A DNA stretch of 64,000 nt from Actinobacillus equuli (lineage in GTDB: Bacteria; Pseudomonadota; Gammaproteobacteria; Enterobacterales; Pasteurellaceae), in NCBI RefSeq assembly GCF_900636745.1, contig NZ_LR134310.1, positions 1,542,501-1,606,500 on the forward strand. The letters run 5' to 3'. The translations under genes were made by a program, and so were the position numbers. Shown one piece after another: positions 1 through 8,892 of this stretch; position 1 is the stretch's first letter, and every line of letters starts with the position of its first letter. Under the pieces are notes generated by a model, which worked only from the letters and a program-made list of their open reading frames with translations, was not told the DNA's origin and did not search any database.

Positions 1-1
1 G

Positions 2-586
2 GGCGATAGTTATCGTATTATCTTTATCCATGTGCCGGCAGCAATTTGGTCGATGGGGGTATATGGTTCAATGGCGGTTGCCGCATTGGTGGCATTAGTG
101 TGGCAGATTCGTCAAGCAAGCCTTGCGATGATTTCAATGGCGCCAATCGGGTTAGTGTTTGCCTTTATTTCGCTTGCAACCGGTGCTATTTGGGGTAAAC
201 CGATGTGGGGAACTTGGTGGGTTTGGGACGCTCGCTTGACGTCTGCTTTAGTTTTATTCTTCCTATATATTGGGGTAATGGCACTTTATTCCGCTTTCCA
301 AGACAAGCAAACCGGTGCGAAAGCAGCCGGTGTGTTAGCGGTAGTTGGTGTGATTAATCTTCCGATTATTCACTTTTCAGTGGAGTGGTGGAACACCTTA
401 CATCAAGGCGCAACCATTACGAAATTAGATAAGCCGTCTATGGCTGTAGAAATGTTGATTCCGTTATTATTGGCGATTTTCGGCAGCTTAATTTTTACCG
501 CTTGGTTTAGTATTTGGCGTTATCGTATTGCGCTCTTAAATGATGAGCGTAAGCGCCCTTGGGTAAAAGCACTTGTGACAAAATAA
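2..586 (+). CDS. ccmC: Heme exporter protein CcmC, 5' end outside window
   Basis: CcmC is an inner-membrane protein of the cytochrome c maturation system that loads heme onto the chaperone CcmE. The gene enters the window already open in frame (first residues GDSYRIIFIHVPAA), so the start lies upstream; about 194 residues remain of a family length near 245. The tryptophan-rich heme-handling motif is visible as WGTWWVWDARLTS, with hydrophobic segments before and after it, and a conserved HFSVEWWNTLHQ stretch follows. It ends 22 bases before ccmD. The reading in frame from base 2 is certain; the missing N-terminus is only because of the window edge. Confidence 0.95.
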   Translation, partial: GDSYRIIFIHVPAAIWSMGVYGSMAVAALVALVWQIRQASLAMISMAPIGLVFAFISLATGAIWGKPMWGTWWVWDARLTSALVLFFLYIGVMALYSAFQDKQTGAKAAGVLAVVGVINLPIIHFSVEWWNTLHQGATITKLDKPSMAVEMLIPLLLAIFGSLIFTAWFSIWRYRIALLNDERKRPWVKALVTK

Positions 587-608
587 GCGGTTAAATTAGG
601 AGAAAAAG

Positions 609-800
609 ATGCAATTTCAATTTGAATCATTAAGTGATTTCCTTTCAATGGGAAATTACGGTTTCTATGTTTGGCTTTCTTATGCGGTTTCTATTATTGC
701 GATGGGCGGCTTGATTTGGTTCTCTCGTCGAGAAGAAAAACAAATTGTGCAACAAGTCAAAAAAGAGTTAGCACGAGAAGCACAACTCAATAAGAAGTAG
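609..800 (+). CDS. ccmD: Heme exporter protein CcmD
   Basis: CcmD is a small single-span membrane protein that helps release holo-CcmE from the CcmABC complex. The 63-residue product has one central hydrophobic span (about residues 18-37, FYVWLSYAVSIIAMGGLIW) followed by a basic, helical tail, as in other family members of 60-70 residues. A good AGGAG site precedes the ATG. It sits directly behind ccmC in the usual ccmABCD order. A 200-base gap with an inverted uptake-sequence pair then separates it from ccmE, so ccmABCD and ccmEF may be partly separate transcription units. Confidence 0.9.
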   Translation: MQFQFESLSDFLSMGNYGFYVWLSYAVSIIAMGGLIWFSRREEKQIVQQVKKELAREAQLNKK

Positions 801-815
801 TTATAGCTATGGAAT

Positions 816-871
816 TAAGCGGTCATTTTTATATAACTTTTTGCAAGTTAGTTAGAAAAAATGACCGCTTA
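816..871. terminator. Inverted uptake-sequence pair after ccmD
   Basis: A perfect 15-base inverted repeat (core AAGCGGTCATTTTT and its complement) with a 26-base loop. In Pasteurellaceae, paired uptake sequences commonly act as factor-independent terminators. Here it lies inside a ccm gene string, so read-through or an internal ccmE promoter would be needed. Confidence 0.6.
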
Positions 872-1022
872 CTTATTTTGAGGTATAGGGTTTGAGAAAA
901 AGCAAAGATTCTTTCTAGAGATTAAAGTAATAGCGGAATCTTAAATGATTTTTTGTTATTCTACGCAGAGTTTTTTATTTAAATTTTTTTGTGCAATCGG
1001 CACATTTTGAAAGGTGATTACT

Positions 1023-1568
1023 ATGAATCCAAGACGTAAATCGCGATTGAAAGTGGTGGTTTCAATTTTATTCGGTGTGGCGGTTGCCGCCGGTCTGACG
1101 CTTTATGCGCTAAGTCAGAATATCGATTTATTTTATACGCCATCGGAAATTGTAAATGGTAAGAATGATGACCCGAATCAAAAACCGGAAGTGGGTCAAC
1201 GTATTCGTGTTGGCGGAATGGTTGTGGAAGACACGGTAAAGCGTGATGAGAAAACCTTAAAAGTTGAATTTGATGTGAATGATGTTGGACCCTCGATTAC
1301 GATTGAATACGAAGGTATTTTGCCGGATTTATTCCGTGAAGGGCAAGGCATTGTGGCGCAAGGCGTATTAATTGAGCCGACTCGTTTAAGAGCAACGGAA
1401 GTCTTGGCGAAGCATGATGAGAACTATATGCCGCCGGAGTTAGGTGACAAATTAAAACAAAAACACAATAAGATGGGTGTTTCAGAATCTGATTTAAAAG
1501 GTGAATCAGAGCGTGATAGAGCGGAAATAGAAGAGACCCTGAAGACTTTGCAAGGGGAGTCTAAATAA
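1023..1568 (+). CDS. ccmE: Cytochrome c-type biogenesis protein CcmE (heme chaperone)
   Basis: CcmE is a periplasmic, membrane-anchored heme chaperone that takes heme from CcmC and passes it to CcmF. I choose the ATG at 1023 ([10 protein letters not shown]), three codons inside the longer GTG frame, because AAGGTG lies just upstream and the family begins this way. Residues 11-30 form the signal anchor, then an OB-fold domain. The covalent heme-binding histidine is H131 in the motif HDENY, followed by MPPEL. The C-terminal tail is charged and probably flexible. The stop overlaps the ccmF start by one base, implying translational coupling. Confidence 0.95.
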   Translation: MNPRRKSRLKVVVSILFGVAVAAGLTLYALSQNIDLFYTPSEIVNGKNDDPNQKPEVGQRIRVGGMVVEDTVKRDEKTLKVEFDVNDVGPSITIEYEGILPDLFREGQGIVAQGVLIEPTRLRATEVLAKHDENYMPPELGDKLKQKHNKMGVSESDLKGESERDRAEIEETLKTLQGESK

Positions 1569-3508
1569 TGATTGCGGAATTAGGCAATTATGGCTTAGCA
1601 CTTGCGCTAGGATTGTCAATTTTCTTGGCAATCTTACCGCTTATCGGTGCACAGAAAGGTAATATCACCTTAATGTCGTTAGCTCGCCCGATGACATGGG
1701 GAATGTTTCTGGCACTCACGATTTCATTCGGCTCGCTTTTCTATTTATTTGCCGTAAATGATTTTAGTGTGCAGTATGTGGTGAATAACTCGAATTCAAC
1801 CTTACCGCTACAATACCGTTTATCTGCGGTATGGGGTTCTCATGAAGGCTCTTTATTGCTTTGGATTTGGTTGCTAGCACTTTGGGCAGTTGCTGTAGCT
1901 GCCTTTAGTCGTCAGATGCCGGAAGAAGCAGTGGCGCGCGTATTGAGTATCATGGGCTTGATTAGTATTGGATTCCTACTATTTATTCTTTTTAGTTCGA
2001 ATCCGTTTGCGCGTACTTTCCCTAATTTCCCCGCTGATGGTCGAGAATTAAACCCGATGTTGCAAGATGTCGGCTTAATTTTCCATCCACCATTACTATA
2101 CATGGGATACGTTGGTTTTTCGGTGGCATTCGCCTTTGCGATTGCTTCCCTAATGACCGGCAGATTGGATACCGCTTGGGCACGCTGGTCTCGTCCTTGG
2201 ACCATGGCAGCCTGGGTATTTTTAACGCTAGGTATCGTGTTAGGCTCTTGGTGGGCTTATTATGAATTGGGTTGGGGCGGTTGGTGGTTCTGGGACCCGG
2301 TCGAGAATGCTTCTTTAATGCCTTGGATTGCAGGCACAGCGCTGATTCATTCATTAGCGGTAACGGAAAAACGCAGTACCTTTAAAGCTTGGACGGTGTT
2401 GCTTGCGATATTAGCATTTTCGCTTTGCTTGCTAGGTACGTTTTTGGTGCGTTCAGGCATATTAGTTTCGGTGCATGCGTTTGCTTCGGATCCAACGCGT
2501 GGTTTATATATCTTGGCTTATTTAGTGCTGGTTATTGGCGGCTCATTATTACTTTATGCTTTCCAAGGTTCAAAAATTAAAAGCTTAGATAATTATGAAA
2601 GATATTCACGTGAATCAATGTTATTAATTAATAATATTTTATTAATGGCATTTTTATCCGTGGTATTTTTAGGTACGATTTTACCGCTAATTCATAAGCA
2701 GATCGGTTTAGGCTCAATCTCTATTGGTGCGCCGTTCTTTGATCAAATGTTTGTCATATTGATGGTACCGTTTGCCTTTATTTTGGGTATCGGCCCATTA
2801 GTGAAATGGCGCAGAGATCAAATTTCAGCGATTCGTACGCCGGTACTTATCTCATTAGTGTTAATGACGGTGCTTGGTTTTGCGTTACCATATTTATTTG
2901 CTGATCGTATTACCGCAACTTCGGTGTTAGGGGTAATGATGGCGGCAATTATCATTATTTTGAGCTTATATGAATTACATCAACGTGCGACACATCGCCA
3001 TACCTTCTTTAGCGGTATTTTCAAACTATCTCGTTCGCATTGGGGAATGGTGTTAGCGCACGTTGGGGTGGCGATGACTGTATTTGGTATCGCATTTAGT
3101 CAGAATTTCAGTATTGAGAAAGACGTTCGTATGAACGTTGGCGATCAGGTACAAATTCTTGATTACAATTTTGAATTTAAAGGGATCAAGATTACTGACG
3201 GAGCGAACTACCAAGGTGGCACAGCAGAAATTGCGATTACTAAAAACGGCGAATATGAAGCAACCTTAAATGCAGAAAAGCGTTTTTATAACGTGAGTAA
3301 AATGGGTATGACCGAAGCAGCGATTGATTGGGGCTTTAGCCGGGATCTTTATGCTGCTTTAGGTGAAAAACTCGAAGACGGCTCATGGGGCGTTCGTTTA
3401 TATTACAAACCGTTTATTCGCTGGATCTGGATTGGCGGATTATTTATGGCATTAGGCGGTCTATTGTGTATGATGGATAAACGCTATCGCGTTCGTATTC
3501 ATGCCTAA
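1568..3508 (+). CDS. ccmF: Cytochrome c heme lyase subunit CcmF
   Basis: CcmF is a large polytopic inner-membrane protein that transfers heme from CcmE to apocytochrome c. The 646-residue length is normal. The diagnostic WGSHEGSLLLW motif lies near residue 90 and the tryptophan-rich domain WGGWWFWDPVENASLMPW near residue 240; a periplasmic domain precedes the last membrane span. It begins on the last base of ccmE. In Haemophilus and E. coli, dsbE/ccmG and ccmH follow; here the operon ends after ccmF and tRNA genes follow, so those functions must be encoded elsewhere. NrfE is a paralogue, but the direct coupling to ccmE favours CcmF. Confidence 0.95.
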   Translation: MIAELGNYGLALALGLSIFLAILPLIGAQKGNITLMSLARPMTWGMFLALTISFGSLFYLFAVNDFSVQYVVNNSNSTLPLQYRLSAVWGSHEGSLLLWIWLLALWAVAVAAFSRQMPEEAVARVLSIMGLISIGFLLFILFSSNPFARTFPNFPADGRELNPMLQDVGLIFHPPLLYMGYVGFSVAFAFAIASLMTGRLDTAWARWSRPWTMAAWVFLTLGIVLGSWWAYYELGWGGWWFWDPVENASLMPWIAGTALIHSLAVTEKRSTFKAWTVLLAILAFSLCLLGTFLVRSGILVSVHAFASDPTRGLYILAYLVLVIGGSLLLYAFQGSKIKSLDNYERYSRESMLLINNILLMAFLSVVFLGTILPLIHKQIGLGSISIGAPFFDQMFVILMVPFAFILGIGPLVKWRRDQISAIRTPVLISLVLMTVLGFALPYLFADRITATSVLGVMMAAIIIILSLYELHQRATHRHTFFSGIFKLSRSHWGMVLAHVGVAMTVFGIAFSQNFSIEKDVRMNVGDQVQILDYNFEFKGIKITDGANYQGGTAEIAITKNGEYEATLNAEKRFYNVSKMGMTEAAIDWGFSRDLYAALGEKLEDGSWGVRLYYKPFIRWIWIGGLFMALGGLLCMMDKRYRVRIHA

Positions 3509-3538
3509 ATTGGGTTGAGTTCTTAGTTACACTTAGGT

Positions 3539-3591
3539 AAGCGGTCGAATTTTCGAATTTTTTTGCAAATTTTCGAAAAATTCGACCGCTT
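3539..3591. terminator. Inverted uptake-sequence pair after ccmF
   Basis: Inverted repeat with arms AAGCGGTCGAATTTT and its complement around an AT-rich loop, ending in a T-rich stretch. Likely terminator of the ccm operon. Confidence 0.65.
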
Positions 3592-3705
3592 GTTTTATAA
3601 CTCTATGAAAAGGTTGAGAATTATTCACAAAATTGCTGAAAATCACTCTTTTTGTTTGTAATGTAGGCAAACGTCTAATTTTTTCGAATTTTTAAGAAAA
3701 AGGGT

Positions 3706-3733
3706 TTGACATATTTCTAAATTCTAGTAATAT
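3706..3733 (+). promoter_or_regulatory. Promoter of the tRNA cluster
   Basis: TTGACA and TAATAT with a 16-base spacer, followed by a G/C-rich discriminator (GTGCGCC) typical of stable RNA promoters, about 20 bases before tRNA-Ser. The position and the near-consensus boxes support it; no other promoter is visible before the tRNAs. Confidence 0.7.
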
Positions 3734-3755
3734 GTGCGCCACAGACACAGTGAGT

Positions 3756-3850
3756 GGTGAGATGGCCGAGCAGGCTGAAGGCGCTCCCCTGCTAAGGGAG
3801 TATAGGGTTCAAAAGCTCTATCGAGGGTTCGAATCCCTCTCTCACCGCCA
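3756..3850 (+). tRNA. tRNA-Ser (GCU)
   Basis: A 95-base class II tRNA. Acceptor arms GGTGAGA/TCTCACC pair, the anticodon GCT is at 3791-3793 in a CCTGCTAAG loop, a long variable arm follows, the T-loop GGTTCGAATCC is present, and CCA is encoded at the 3' end. The anticodon reads AGC/AGU serine codons. Confidence 0.97.
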
Positions 3851-3863
3851 TTTACTTTATCAC

Positions 3864-3940
3864 GCACCCGTAGCTCAGCTGGATAGAGTACTCGGCTACG
3901 AACCGAGCGGTCAGAGGTTCGAATCCTCTCGGGTGCGCCA
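3864..3940 (+). tRNA. tRNA-Arg (ACG), copy 1
   Basis: A 77-base tRNA with acceptor GCACCCG/CGGGTGC, anticodon ACG at 3898-3900 (expected to be deaminated to ICG), T-loop GGTTCGAATCC and an encoded CCA. It lies 13 bases after tRNA-Ser, so the two are probably processed from one precursor. Confidence 0.97.
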
Positions 3941-4012
3941 TGTTAATTTTTACTCTATTCAAATTAAAATGGTCGCTGATAAAACTAAATAACTCACCAT
4001 TCAAAATACAAC

Positions 4013-4089
4013 GCACCCGTAGCTCAGCTGGATAGAGTACTCGGCTACGAACCGAGCGGTCAGAGGTTCGAATCCTCTCGGGTGCGCCA
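4013..4089 (+). tRNA. tRNA-Arg (ACG), copy 2
   Basis: Sequence identical over all 77 bases to the copy starting at 3864, including the encoded CCA. The 72-base spacer between the copies is unrelated to the other spacers, so the duplication covers little more than the tRNA itself. Confidence 0.97.
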
Positions 4090-4163
4090 TTTCAAATATT
4101 CAAATCTTTTTCGTAATTCAGCAAATTTTCCAATAATTTTAAAATTTATCCTTTACGGATTAG

Positions 4164-5483
4164 ATGCATTTTATTGATGATTTTATGCTTAAATTTGCTT
4201 ATCAAGAACATTTTAAATCTTACTATTACGATTCTCGTAACTTATCGCTTCAATTTCCTTCTATTAGCGCAAATCAAGATGCTGATGTTTGTATTATCGG
4301 TGCCGGTTTTCTTGGCTTATCCACAGCGCTTGAGTTAGCGGAAAAAGGTAAAAAAGTTATTATCTTAGAGGGTGCACGAGTTGGCTTCGGTGCGTCTGGT
4401 CGTTCCGGTGGCCAAGCGATTAACGGTTTTGAAGACGGGATTGATGAATATATTGAACAGGTAGGTTTAGAGAAAGCGCACAAATTATGGCAAATGTCAT
4501 TGGAAGCGATCGATATCATTGATGAGCGTGTAAAAAAACATCATATCCAATGTGATTGGAAAAAAGGCTATGCGACGCTTGCCCTTAATCATCGCCGCAT
4601 GGATGACCTGATTGCTATGGAACAAGCAAGCCGAGAGACTTTTGGGTACCAACAAATGCAGCTTTGGGATAAAACACAGCTTAAGCAGTATTTAGGCAGT
4701 GATATTTATGTCGGTGCTTTATTTGATAGTAATTCTGGTCACTTGCATCCGTTAAATTATTGCTTAGGTCTAGCACAAGCCTGTGTTAACGCAGGCGTGG
4801 TCATTTATGAACATTCGCCAGCGACTGAAATTCGAAGTGTGAGTGAGAGTAAAGCGGTCGTTTTTTCCGAAAAATTTACCATTTCGTGTGAATCGGTGGT
4901 TTTAGCAACTAATGCCTATATTGATGCGCTTTCTAAAAAGCTTACGTTTGGTATTGAGAAAAAAATTCTACCGGTCGAAAGCTTTATTATTGCCACGGAG
5001 CCACTGTCTCAAGCAATGGCGGATAGCCTAATCAATAATGGGATGTCGGTTTGCGACAATAATTTATTGCTGGATTATTACCGTCTATCGGCGGATAACC
5101 GTTTGTTGTTTGGATCGGATTCTAGTACCAATGTGGATATGGTGGCAAAAATGCGTTCGGAAATGTTAGCAGTGTTTCCACAGTTAGAAGATGCTAAAAT
5201 TGATTATGGTTGGGGCGGGCCGATTGATATGACGCTGAACTCAACTCCACATTTTGGGCGGATCAAACCGAATATCTATTTCGCTCAAGGTTTTTCAGGG
5301 CATGGCGTCGCCTTAACCGGATTAGCCGGGCGTATTATTCAAGAGGCGATTTTAGGCAATGACGAACGGTTAGCGCTTTTTGAGAGTTTGAAAGTACCTA
5401 GTCTTTATGGCGGTAAATGGGTAAAAAGAATGGCATTGAAGGTTGGTATTCCTTATTATCGTTTTTTAGACAAATATAAATAA
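4164..5483 (+). CDS. FAD-dependent oxidoreductase of the DAO/PuuB family
   Basis: A 439-residue flavoenzyme of the D-amino-acid-oxidase fold. The N-terminal dinucleotide-binding motif GAGFLGLSTALELAEKG (about residues 47-63) is followed by an acidic strand end and the GFGASGRSGGQ loop that grips FAD; the C-terminal GFSGHGVALTGLAGRII segment is the second FAD contact. This pattern is closest to gamma-glutamylputrescine oxidase (PuuB/OrdL), which oxidises amines, but substrate cannot be read from the sequence and no puu genes are adjacent. It is a single-gene unit with its own terminator. ATG at 4164 follows GGATT weakly; an in-frame ATG at 4185 is an alternative start. Confidence 0.85.
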   Translation: MHFIDDFMLKFAYQEHFKSYYYDSRNLSLQFPSISANQDADVCIIGAGFLGLSTALELAEKGKKVIILEGARVGFGASGRSGGQAINGFEDGIDEYIEQVGLEKAHKLWQMSLEAIDIIDERVKKHHIQCDWKKGYATLALNHRRMDDLIAMEQASRETFGYQQMQLWDKTQLKQYLGSDIYVGALFDSNSGHLHPLNYCLGLAQACVNAGVVIYEHSPATEIRSVSESKAVVFSEKFTISCESVVLATNAYIDALSKKLTFGIEKKILPVESFIIATEPLSQAMADSLINNGMSVCDNNLLLDYYRLSADNRLLFGSDSSTNVDMVAKMRSEMLAVFPQLEDAKIDYGWGGPIDMTLNSTPHFGRIKPNIYFAQGFSGHGVALTGLAGRIIQEAILGNDERLALFESLKVPSLYGGKWVKRMALKVGIPYYRFLDKYK

Positions 5484-5499
5484 TACTAATAAAATCAAG

Positions 5500-5527
5500 G
5501 ACGTAAGTGTTAACTTACGTCTTTTTT
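5500..5527 (+). terminator. Intrinsic terminator after the FAD oxidoreductase
   Basis: Perfect 9-bp stem GACGTAAGT/ACTTACGTC with a 4-base loop followed by six T residues. Confidence 0.9.
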
Positions 5528-5623
5528 AATTTTTACGCCGCATAAATCTCGAGGCGGGTTATTTCGCAATGTATAAAATTCAGCTAGACTTGCGAACCAA
5601 AGGGAAATAATGAGGATTTCATA

Positions 5624-7105
5624 TTGAAAGGATTACTAGCACGATTATTTGTTGGTATGGCATTGTTGTTATGGGCATGGGATATGGTTTACCCTTGGCA
5701 ACAACTCATGCAAGCGGAAGAGAATCGTTATGGGCAGATTCAACAGCGACAAGTATTAAAAGTAGGAATGATCAATCATCCGCTTTCTTATTTTGTCGGT
5801 GCGGATGGTACAGCCGGCATTGAGTATGAATTGGCAAAATCGTTTTCTGAGTACTTAGGTGTAGGCTTAGAAGTTAAATCATTTGAACACAGTGAACAGC
5901 TTTTTAAGGCATTAAAAGAGAATAAAATTGATATTGCCGCTGCCGGTTTATTGTATCAGCCTGAGCTAGGTGAACAATTTCAAATTGGTGCGACCTATTA
6001 TTCGGCTTCATGGCAAGTAGCATATAAAAAAGGTAAAACAAGACCGTATAAATTAGCGGATCTGCAAGATGAGTTAGTGGTGCCGTCCGGTTCCGCAGTG
6101 TTGCCTATTTTACAGAAACTAAAAGAGGAACATCCTAAGTTACGTTGGCATACGACCGATCAATTCACTCAAGAGGAGCTGCTATTGCAAGTGGCGGAAG
6201 GAAAAATTCCTTATACCGTTGCCGTTTCTGTCGATATTTCTGCCGCTCAACATATTAGTCCGAATATTGCGGTTGGCTTTGATTTAACGGATGAAATGCC
6301 GGTACTTTGGTATTTACCAAGCAGTTCATACAGCGAATTACAGGCTGCAGTGCTGGATTTTATGGATAATGCGAATGAAACGGGGTTGATTTCACGTATT
6401 GAGGAAAAATATTTTAATCATTTATCTCGCTTTGATTATGTCGATACTCAAAGTTATTTAAATGCAATTAAATCGGTATTACCTAAATATCAACCGTTAT
6501 TCGAAAAGTATCGAGGTGATTTGGAATGGCAAATGTTAGCGGCAATTGCTTATCAAGAATCGCATTGGGATCCGAATGCAACTTCACCGACCGGTGTGCG
6601 TGGCATGATGATGTTGACACGAGATACGGCTGATAGAATGAAAATTACCGATCGAACGAATGCGGAACAAAGTATTCGCGCCGGTTCGGAATATTTACAT
6701 CTATTAATGGGACAAATTCCAGAAACAGTAGCCAAGGAAGACAGAATTTGGTTTGGTTTAGCTGCTTATAATATGGGGCTTGGACATCTTCTCGATGTTA
6801 GACGCTTGACCAAACAACTGGGAGGAGATCCGGATAATTGGTTGGATGTGAAGAAAAATCTACCGCTTTTAGCGGAGAAACGCCACTATAGTGGCTTAAA
6901 ATACGGATATGCAAGAGGTTTTGAGGCCTTTCAGTATGTTGAAAATATTCGCCGTTATCATAGTAGTATAATGAATCACCAACGTGTTGAGGAGCAGAAA
7001 GTACAGGCGTTACAGCTTTCGAAGCAACAAGCCCAAGAAAGTCAGTTATTGGAAGCTTCTCCAATAGCGCCTTTTACGGATAAAATGCTTACTCAACCGG
7101 AATAA
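5624..7105 (+). CDS. mltF: Membrane-bound lytic murein transglycosylase F
   Basis: MltF cleaves peptidoglycan between MurNAc and GlcNAc, giving anhydromuropeptides, and acts at the outer membrane face of the periplasm. A hydrophobic N-terminal segment (residues 3-20) acts as signal sequence. Residues about 43-265 are an amino-acid-binding-protein-like (SBP3) domain and about 290-440 the lysozyme-like catalytic domain, with the catalytic glutamate E312 in ESHWDP followed by [12 protein letters not shown]. The 493 residues match the family. The start is TTG at 5624 behind GAGGA; no ATG fits upstream. A small basic ORF follows 28 bases downstream and shares its terminator. Confidence 0.93.
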   Translation: MKGLLARLFVGMALLLWAWDMVYPWQQLMQAEENRYGQIQQRQVLKVGMINHPLSYFVGADGTAGIEYELAKSFSEYLGVGLEVKSFEHSEQLFKALKENKIDIAAAGLLYQPELGEQFQIGATYYSASWQVAYKKGKTRPYKLADLQDELVVPSGSAVLPILQKLKEEHPKLRWHTTDQFTQEELLLQVAEGKIPYTVAVSVDISAAQHISPNIAVGFDLTDEMPVLWYLPSSSYSELQAAVLDFMDNANETGLISRIEEKYFNHLSRFDYVDTQSYLNAIKSVLPKYQPLFEKYRGDLEWQMLAAIAYQESHWDPNATSPTGVRGMMMLTRDTADRMKITDRTNAEQSIRAGSEYLHLLMGQIPETVAKEDRIWFGLAAYNMGLGHLLDVRRLTKQLGGDPDNWLDVKKNLPLLAEKRHYSGLKYGYARGFEAFQYVENIRRYHSSIMNHQRVEEQKVQALQLSKQQAQESQLLEASPIAPFTDKMLTQPE

Positions 7106-7133
7106 TCCAACGAAGTCATTAAGGAATAGTTTT

Positions 7134-7274
7134 ATGAGAAAACGTAAACTGAAAAGCAAAAAGACCTTAGCGCGTAACAATAAATCTCGTCGAATTTTGC
7201 AAATTCTAAAGAGAAAACGTCGGATTGCAGCTCGTCATAGTTTAGCTTTTATGATGTTGCAGAATGAAGTTTAA
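7134..7274 (+). CDS. Small, highly basic hypothetical protein (46 residues)
   Basis: I do not recognise this ORF. The product starts MRKRKLKSKKTLARNNKSRR and is about 40 percent Lys plus Arg over its first 34 residues, then ends in a short hydrophobic patch (LAFMMLQNEV). AAGGAA lies seven bases before the ATG, and a strong terminator starts 17 bases after the stop, so it is placed exactly as the last gene of an mltF unit. The composition suggests RNA or ribosome binding, which is inference only. The coding case rests on the ribosome binding site, the tight fit between mltF and terminator, and the uninterrupted basic character. Confidence 0.65.
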   Translation: MRKRKLKSKKTLARNNKSRRILQILKRKRRIAARHSLAFMMLQNEV

Positions 7275-7290
7275 TAATTTAAATCGTAAA

Positions 7291-7318
7291 AAACCGTCCG
7301 GTAAGGACGGTTTTTTTT
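7291..7318. terminator. Bidirectional terminator between mltF unit and dolP
   Basis: Stem CCGTCC/GGACGG flanked by an A-run on the left and eight T residues on the right, so it can serve both converging transcripts. Confidence 0.92.
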
Positions 7319-7323
7319 ATAAG

Positions 7324-7914
7324 TTATTGCGCATAGCTAATCACTTTAATAACTTTGTTCACTCCGCTTACTGTACGAGCCGCCTCAGCCGCCGCATCTG
7401 CTTGGGTAGGCGAAAGTTTTCCGACTAAGAATACTTCTCCGTTTTCAGTAATGACTTTCACTTCCGTTGATTTTACTTCCGAATTAATCAGTAATTTTGA
7501 TTTCACTGCGGTAGTAATCCAACTATCGATAGAGATTTGAGTGACACCAATTTTTGAACCAGTACGGATTTCGTTATATACCTCAGTAACACCTTCTGCG
7601 CCGGCGGCAAGATTCTTAGCGTTTTCAACCGCGTCAAAACTAGGTGCTTGGCCAACTAGCAATACTTTACCATTGTAAGCGACCACGTTAATTCGAGCTT
7701 CTTGTTTCAGTTGCTCGTCTTTATTGATGTTGTAAGCAACACGTTCTTCTAAGATCTCATCATCCACTTGTGTGCCGGTAGAACGAGGATCGGTTGCTAC
7801 TTTGGTCGCAATGGCTGCCGAGGTTACGACGGTTGTAGCAATACAACCTTGTAATGATAGGAGGCTTACAGCGAATAAACTCGCTACACTGATTCGTTTG
7901 GCTAAAGTAAGCAT
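7324..7914 (-). CDS. dolP: BON-domain division/outer-membrane lipoprotein DolP (YraP)
   Basis: DolP is an outer-membrane lipoprotein linked to cell division-site envelope maintenance and outer-membrane integrity. The 196-residue product has a signal peptide ending in the lipobox LQGC (lipidated C24), then two BON domains (about residues 45-115 and 122-190) with the repeated V.AYNGKVLLVGQAP / V.TENGEVFLVGKLS pattern. It closes the yraM-N-O-P gene string, which is conserved in order in E. coli, supporting the name over OsmY, which lacks the lipobox. Confidence 0.92.
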   Translation of the reverse strand: MLTLAKRISVASLFAVSLLSLQGCIATTVVTSAAIATKVATDPRSTGTQVDDEILEERVAYNINKDEQLKQEARINVVAYNGKVLLVGQAPSFDAVENAKNLAAGAEGVTEVYNEIRTGSKIGVTQISIDSWITTAVKSKLLINSEVKSTEVKVITENGEVFLVGKLSPTQADAAAEAARTVSGVNKVIKVISYAQ

Positions 7915-7933
7915 AACAATATCCTTCTAAATG

Positions 7934-8512
7934 TTAAGAAAAGAGTAACTGGTCAACTAATTCACAGAGTAAGTTTACACAGAATTGGTGGCCTTCGATA
8001 ATTCGTAATTCATTACTGGAAGGCATTGAAATTTCAAGGTCGTGATCATCAAGCAAACCTTGCGTATGGTCATTACGACTACTGGTAAATGCTAAAACTT
8101 CTAAACCTTCATTTTTTGCAGAATGTAGCGCATTTAAGACCGCTTCTTCGTCACCTAGAGGCGAAAAACTAATAAATAAGTCTCCCTCTTTTGCAATTGC
8201 TTGTAACTGTTTACGGTAGATTTGCGCAAGGTCATTATCTTGTGCAATCACGCCAGCCAATACACCGTCAAATTGCAATAATTGAGCTGCAAAGCTTGGT
8301 CGAGCAAGATCGTATTTATGCAATAAGTGGCTGACTAAAAGCTGTGCGTTCGCGTACGAACGCCCATGTCCGCATACGATAATTTTATTACCTCTCAATA
8401 AACAGGCAACAATGCGATTAGCGGCCTCGCTAAGCGTTTTAGGCAGTAATTCCGCCGCTGCAATTTGGATCTGGATGCTTTCGGTAAAACGATCTTGAAT
8501 TTTTTCTAGCAT
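7934..8512 (-). CDS. diaA: DnaA initiator-associating protein DiaA (SIS domain)
   Basis: DiaA binds DnaA and promotes timely initiation at oriC; it has a phosphosugar-isomerase (SIS) fold and forms tetramers. I start at the ATG at 8512 (MLEKIQDRFTESIQIQI), which aligns with the E. coli N-terminus; the longer frame to 8545 would overlap yraN. The product has 192 residues. The loop that reads GNGTSAANAQ in E. coli is GHGRSYANAQ here, and the C-terminal IIEGHQFCVNLLCELVDQLLF matches the family. AGGAT lies 11 bases upstream. Eight bases separate it from the yraN stop. Confidence 0.9.
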   Translation of the reverse strand: MLEKIQDRFTESIQIQIAAAELLPKTLSEAANRIVACLLRGNKIIVCGHGRSYANAQLLVSHLLHKYDLARPSFAAQLLQFDGVLAGVIAQDNDLAQIYRKQLQAIAKEGDLFISFSPLGDEEAVLNALHSAKNEGLEVLAFTSSRNDHTQGLLDDHDLEISMPSSNELRIIEGHQFCVNLLCELVDQLLFS

Positions 8513-8520
8513 GAAAAGAA

Positions 8521-8892
8521 CTATCCTAAAAAATTGGGGATCCAAAGAGGCGGATCATTTCCTTCAAAGGCAACAACATCAAAACGACAATTCGCAGTGT
8601 CTAAGCTCTGTTTACGTTGCGTAAACAGCCACATATTTGCGGCATCCAACCATTTTTGTTGTTTTCGATAATCAATACTTTCGACTGCAGAGCCGAAGCG
8701 CTTACTTTTGCGTTGGCGAACTTCTACAAAAACCAAGGTTTCACCTTGTTGCATAATAAGATCAAGTTCACCGCATTTAAAAGTCTGATTAGCCGCAATG
8801 AATTTAAGCCCTTGCCCTTCTAAAAAGGCGCGGGCTTTATCTTCAAAACAAGCTCCTTGGGAACGCTTAGTTAGCGCTTTGAACAGCACCAT
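8521..8892 (-). CDS. yraN: YraN family protein (UPF0102, nuclease-like fold)
   Basis: A 123-residue member of the UPF0102 family, which has an endonuclease-like fold and no settled function. The diagnostic core is present: GCGELDLIM-type (here [24 protein letters not shown]), with acidic residues and the EVR.R.K motif resembling a restriction-nuclease active site, then [16 protein letters not shown]. It overlaps the end of lpoA by 26 bases and is followed by diaA, the same order as in E. coli, which indicates translational coupling within the operon. Confidence 0.92.
   Translation of the reverse strand: MVLFKALTKRSQGACFEDKARAFLEGQGLKFIAANQTFKCGELDLIMQQGETLVFVEVRQRKSKRFGSAVESIDYRKQQKWLDAANMWLFTQRKQSLDTANCRFDVVAFEGNDPPLWIPNFLG

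Noticed and set aside
3732-3992. 86-codon frame over the tRNA cluster
   Set aside because: It reads through tRNA-Ser and tRNA-Arg, which are certain from structure; no ribosome binding site.
3864-4089. Phage or island attachment site at the tRNA-Arg pair
   Set aside because: The second copy is a complete tRNA gene with CCA, the DNA between them is only 72 bases, and no integrase is nearby.
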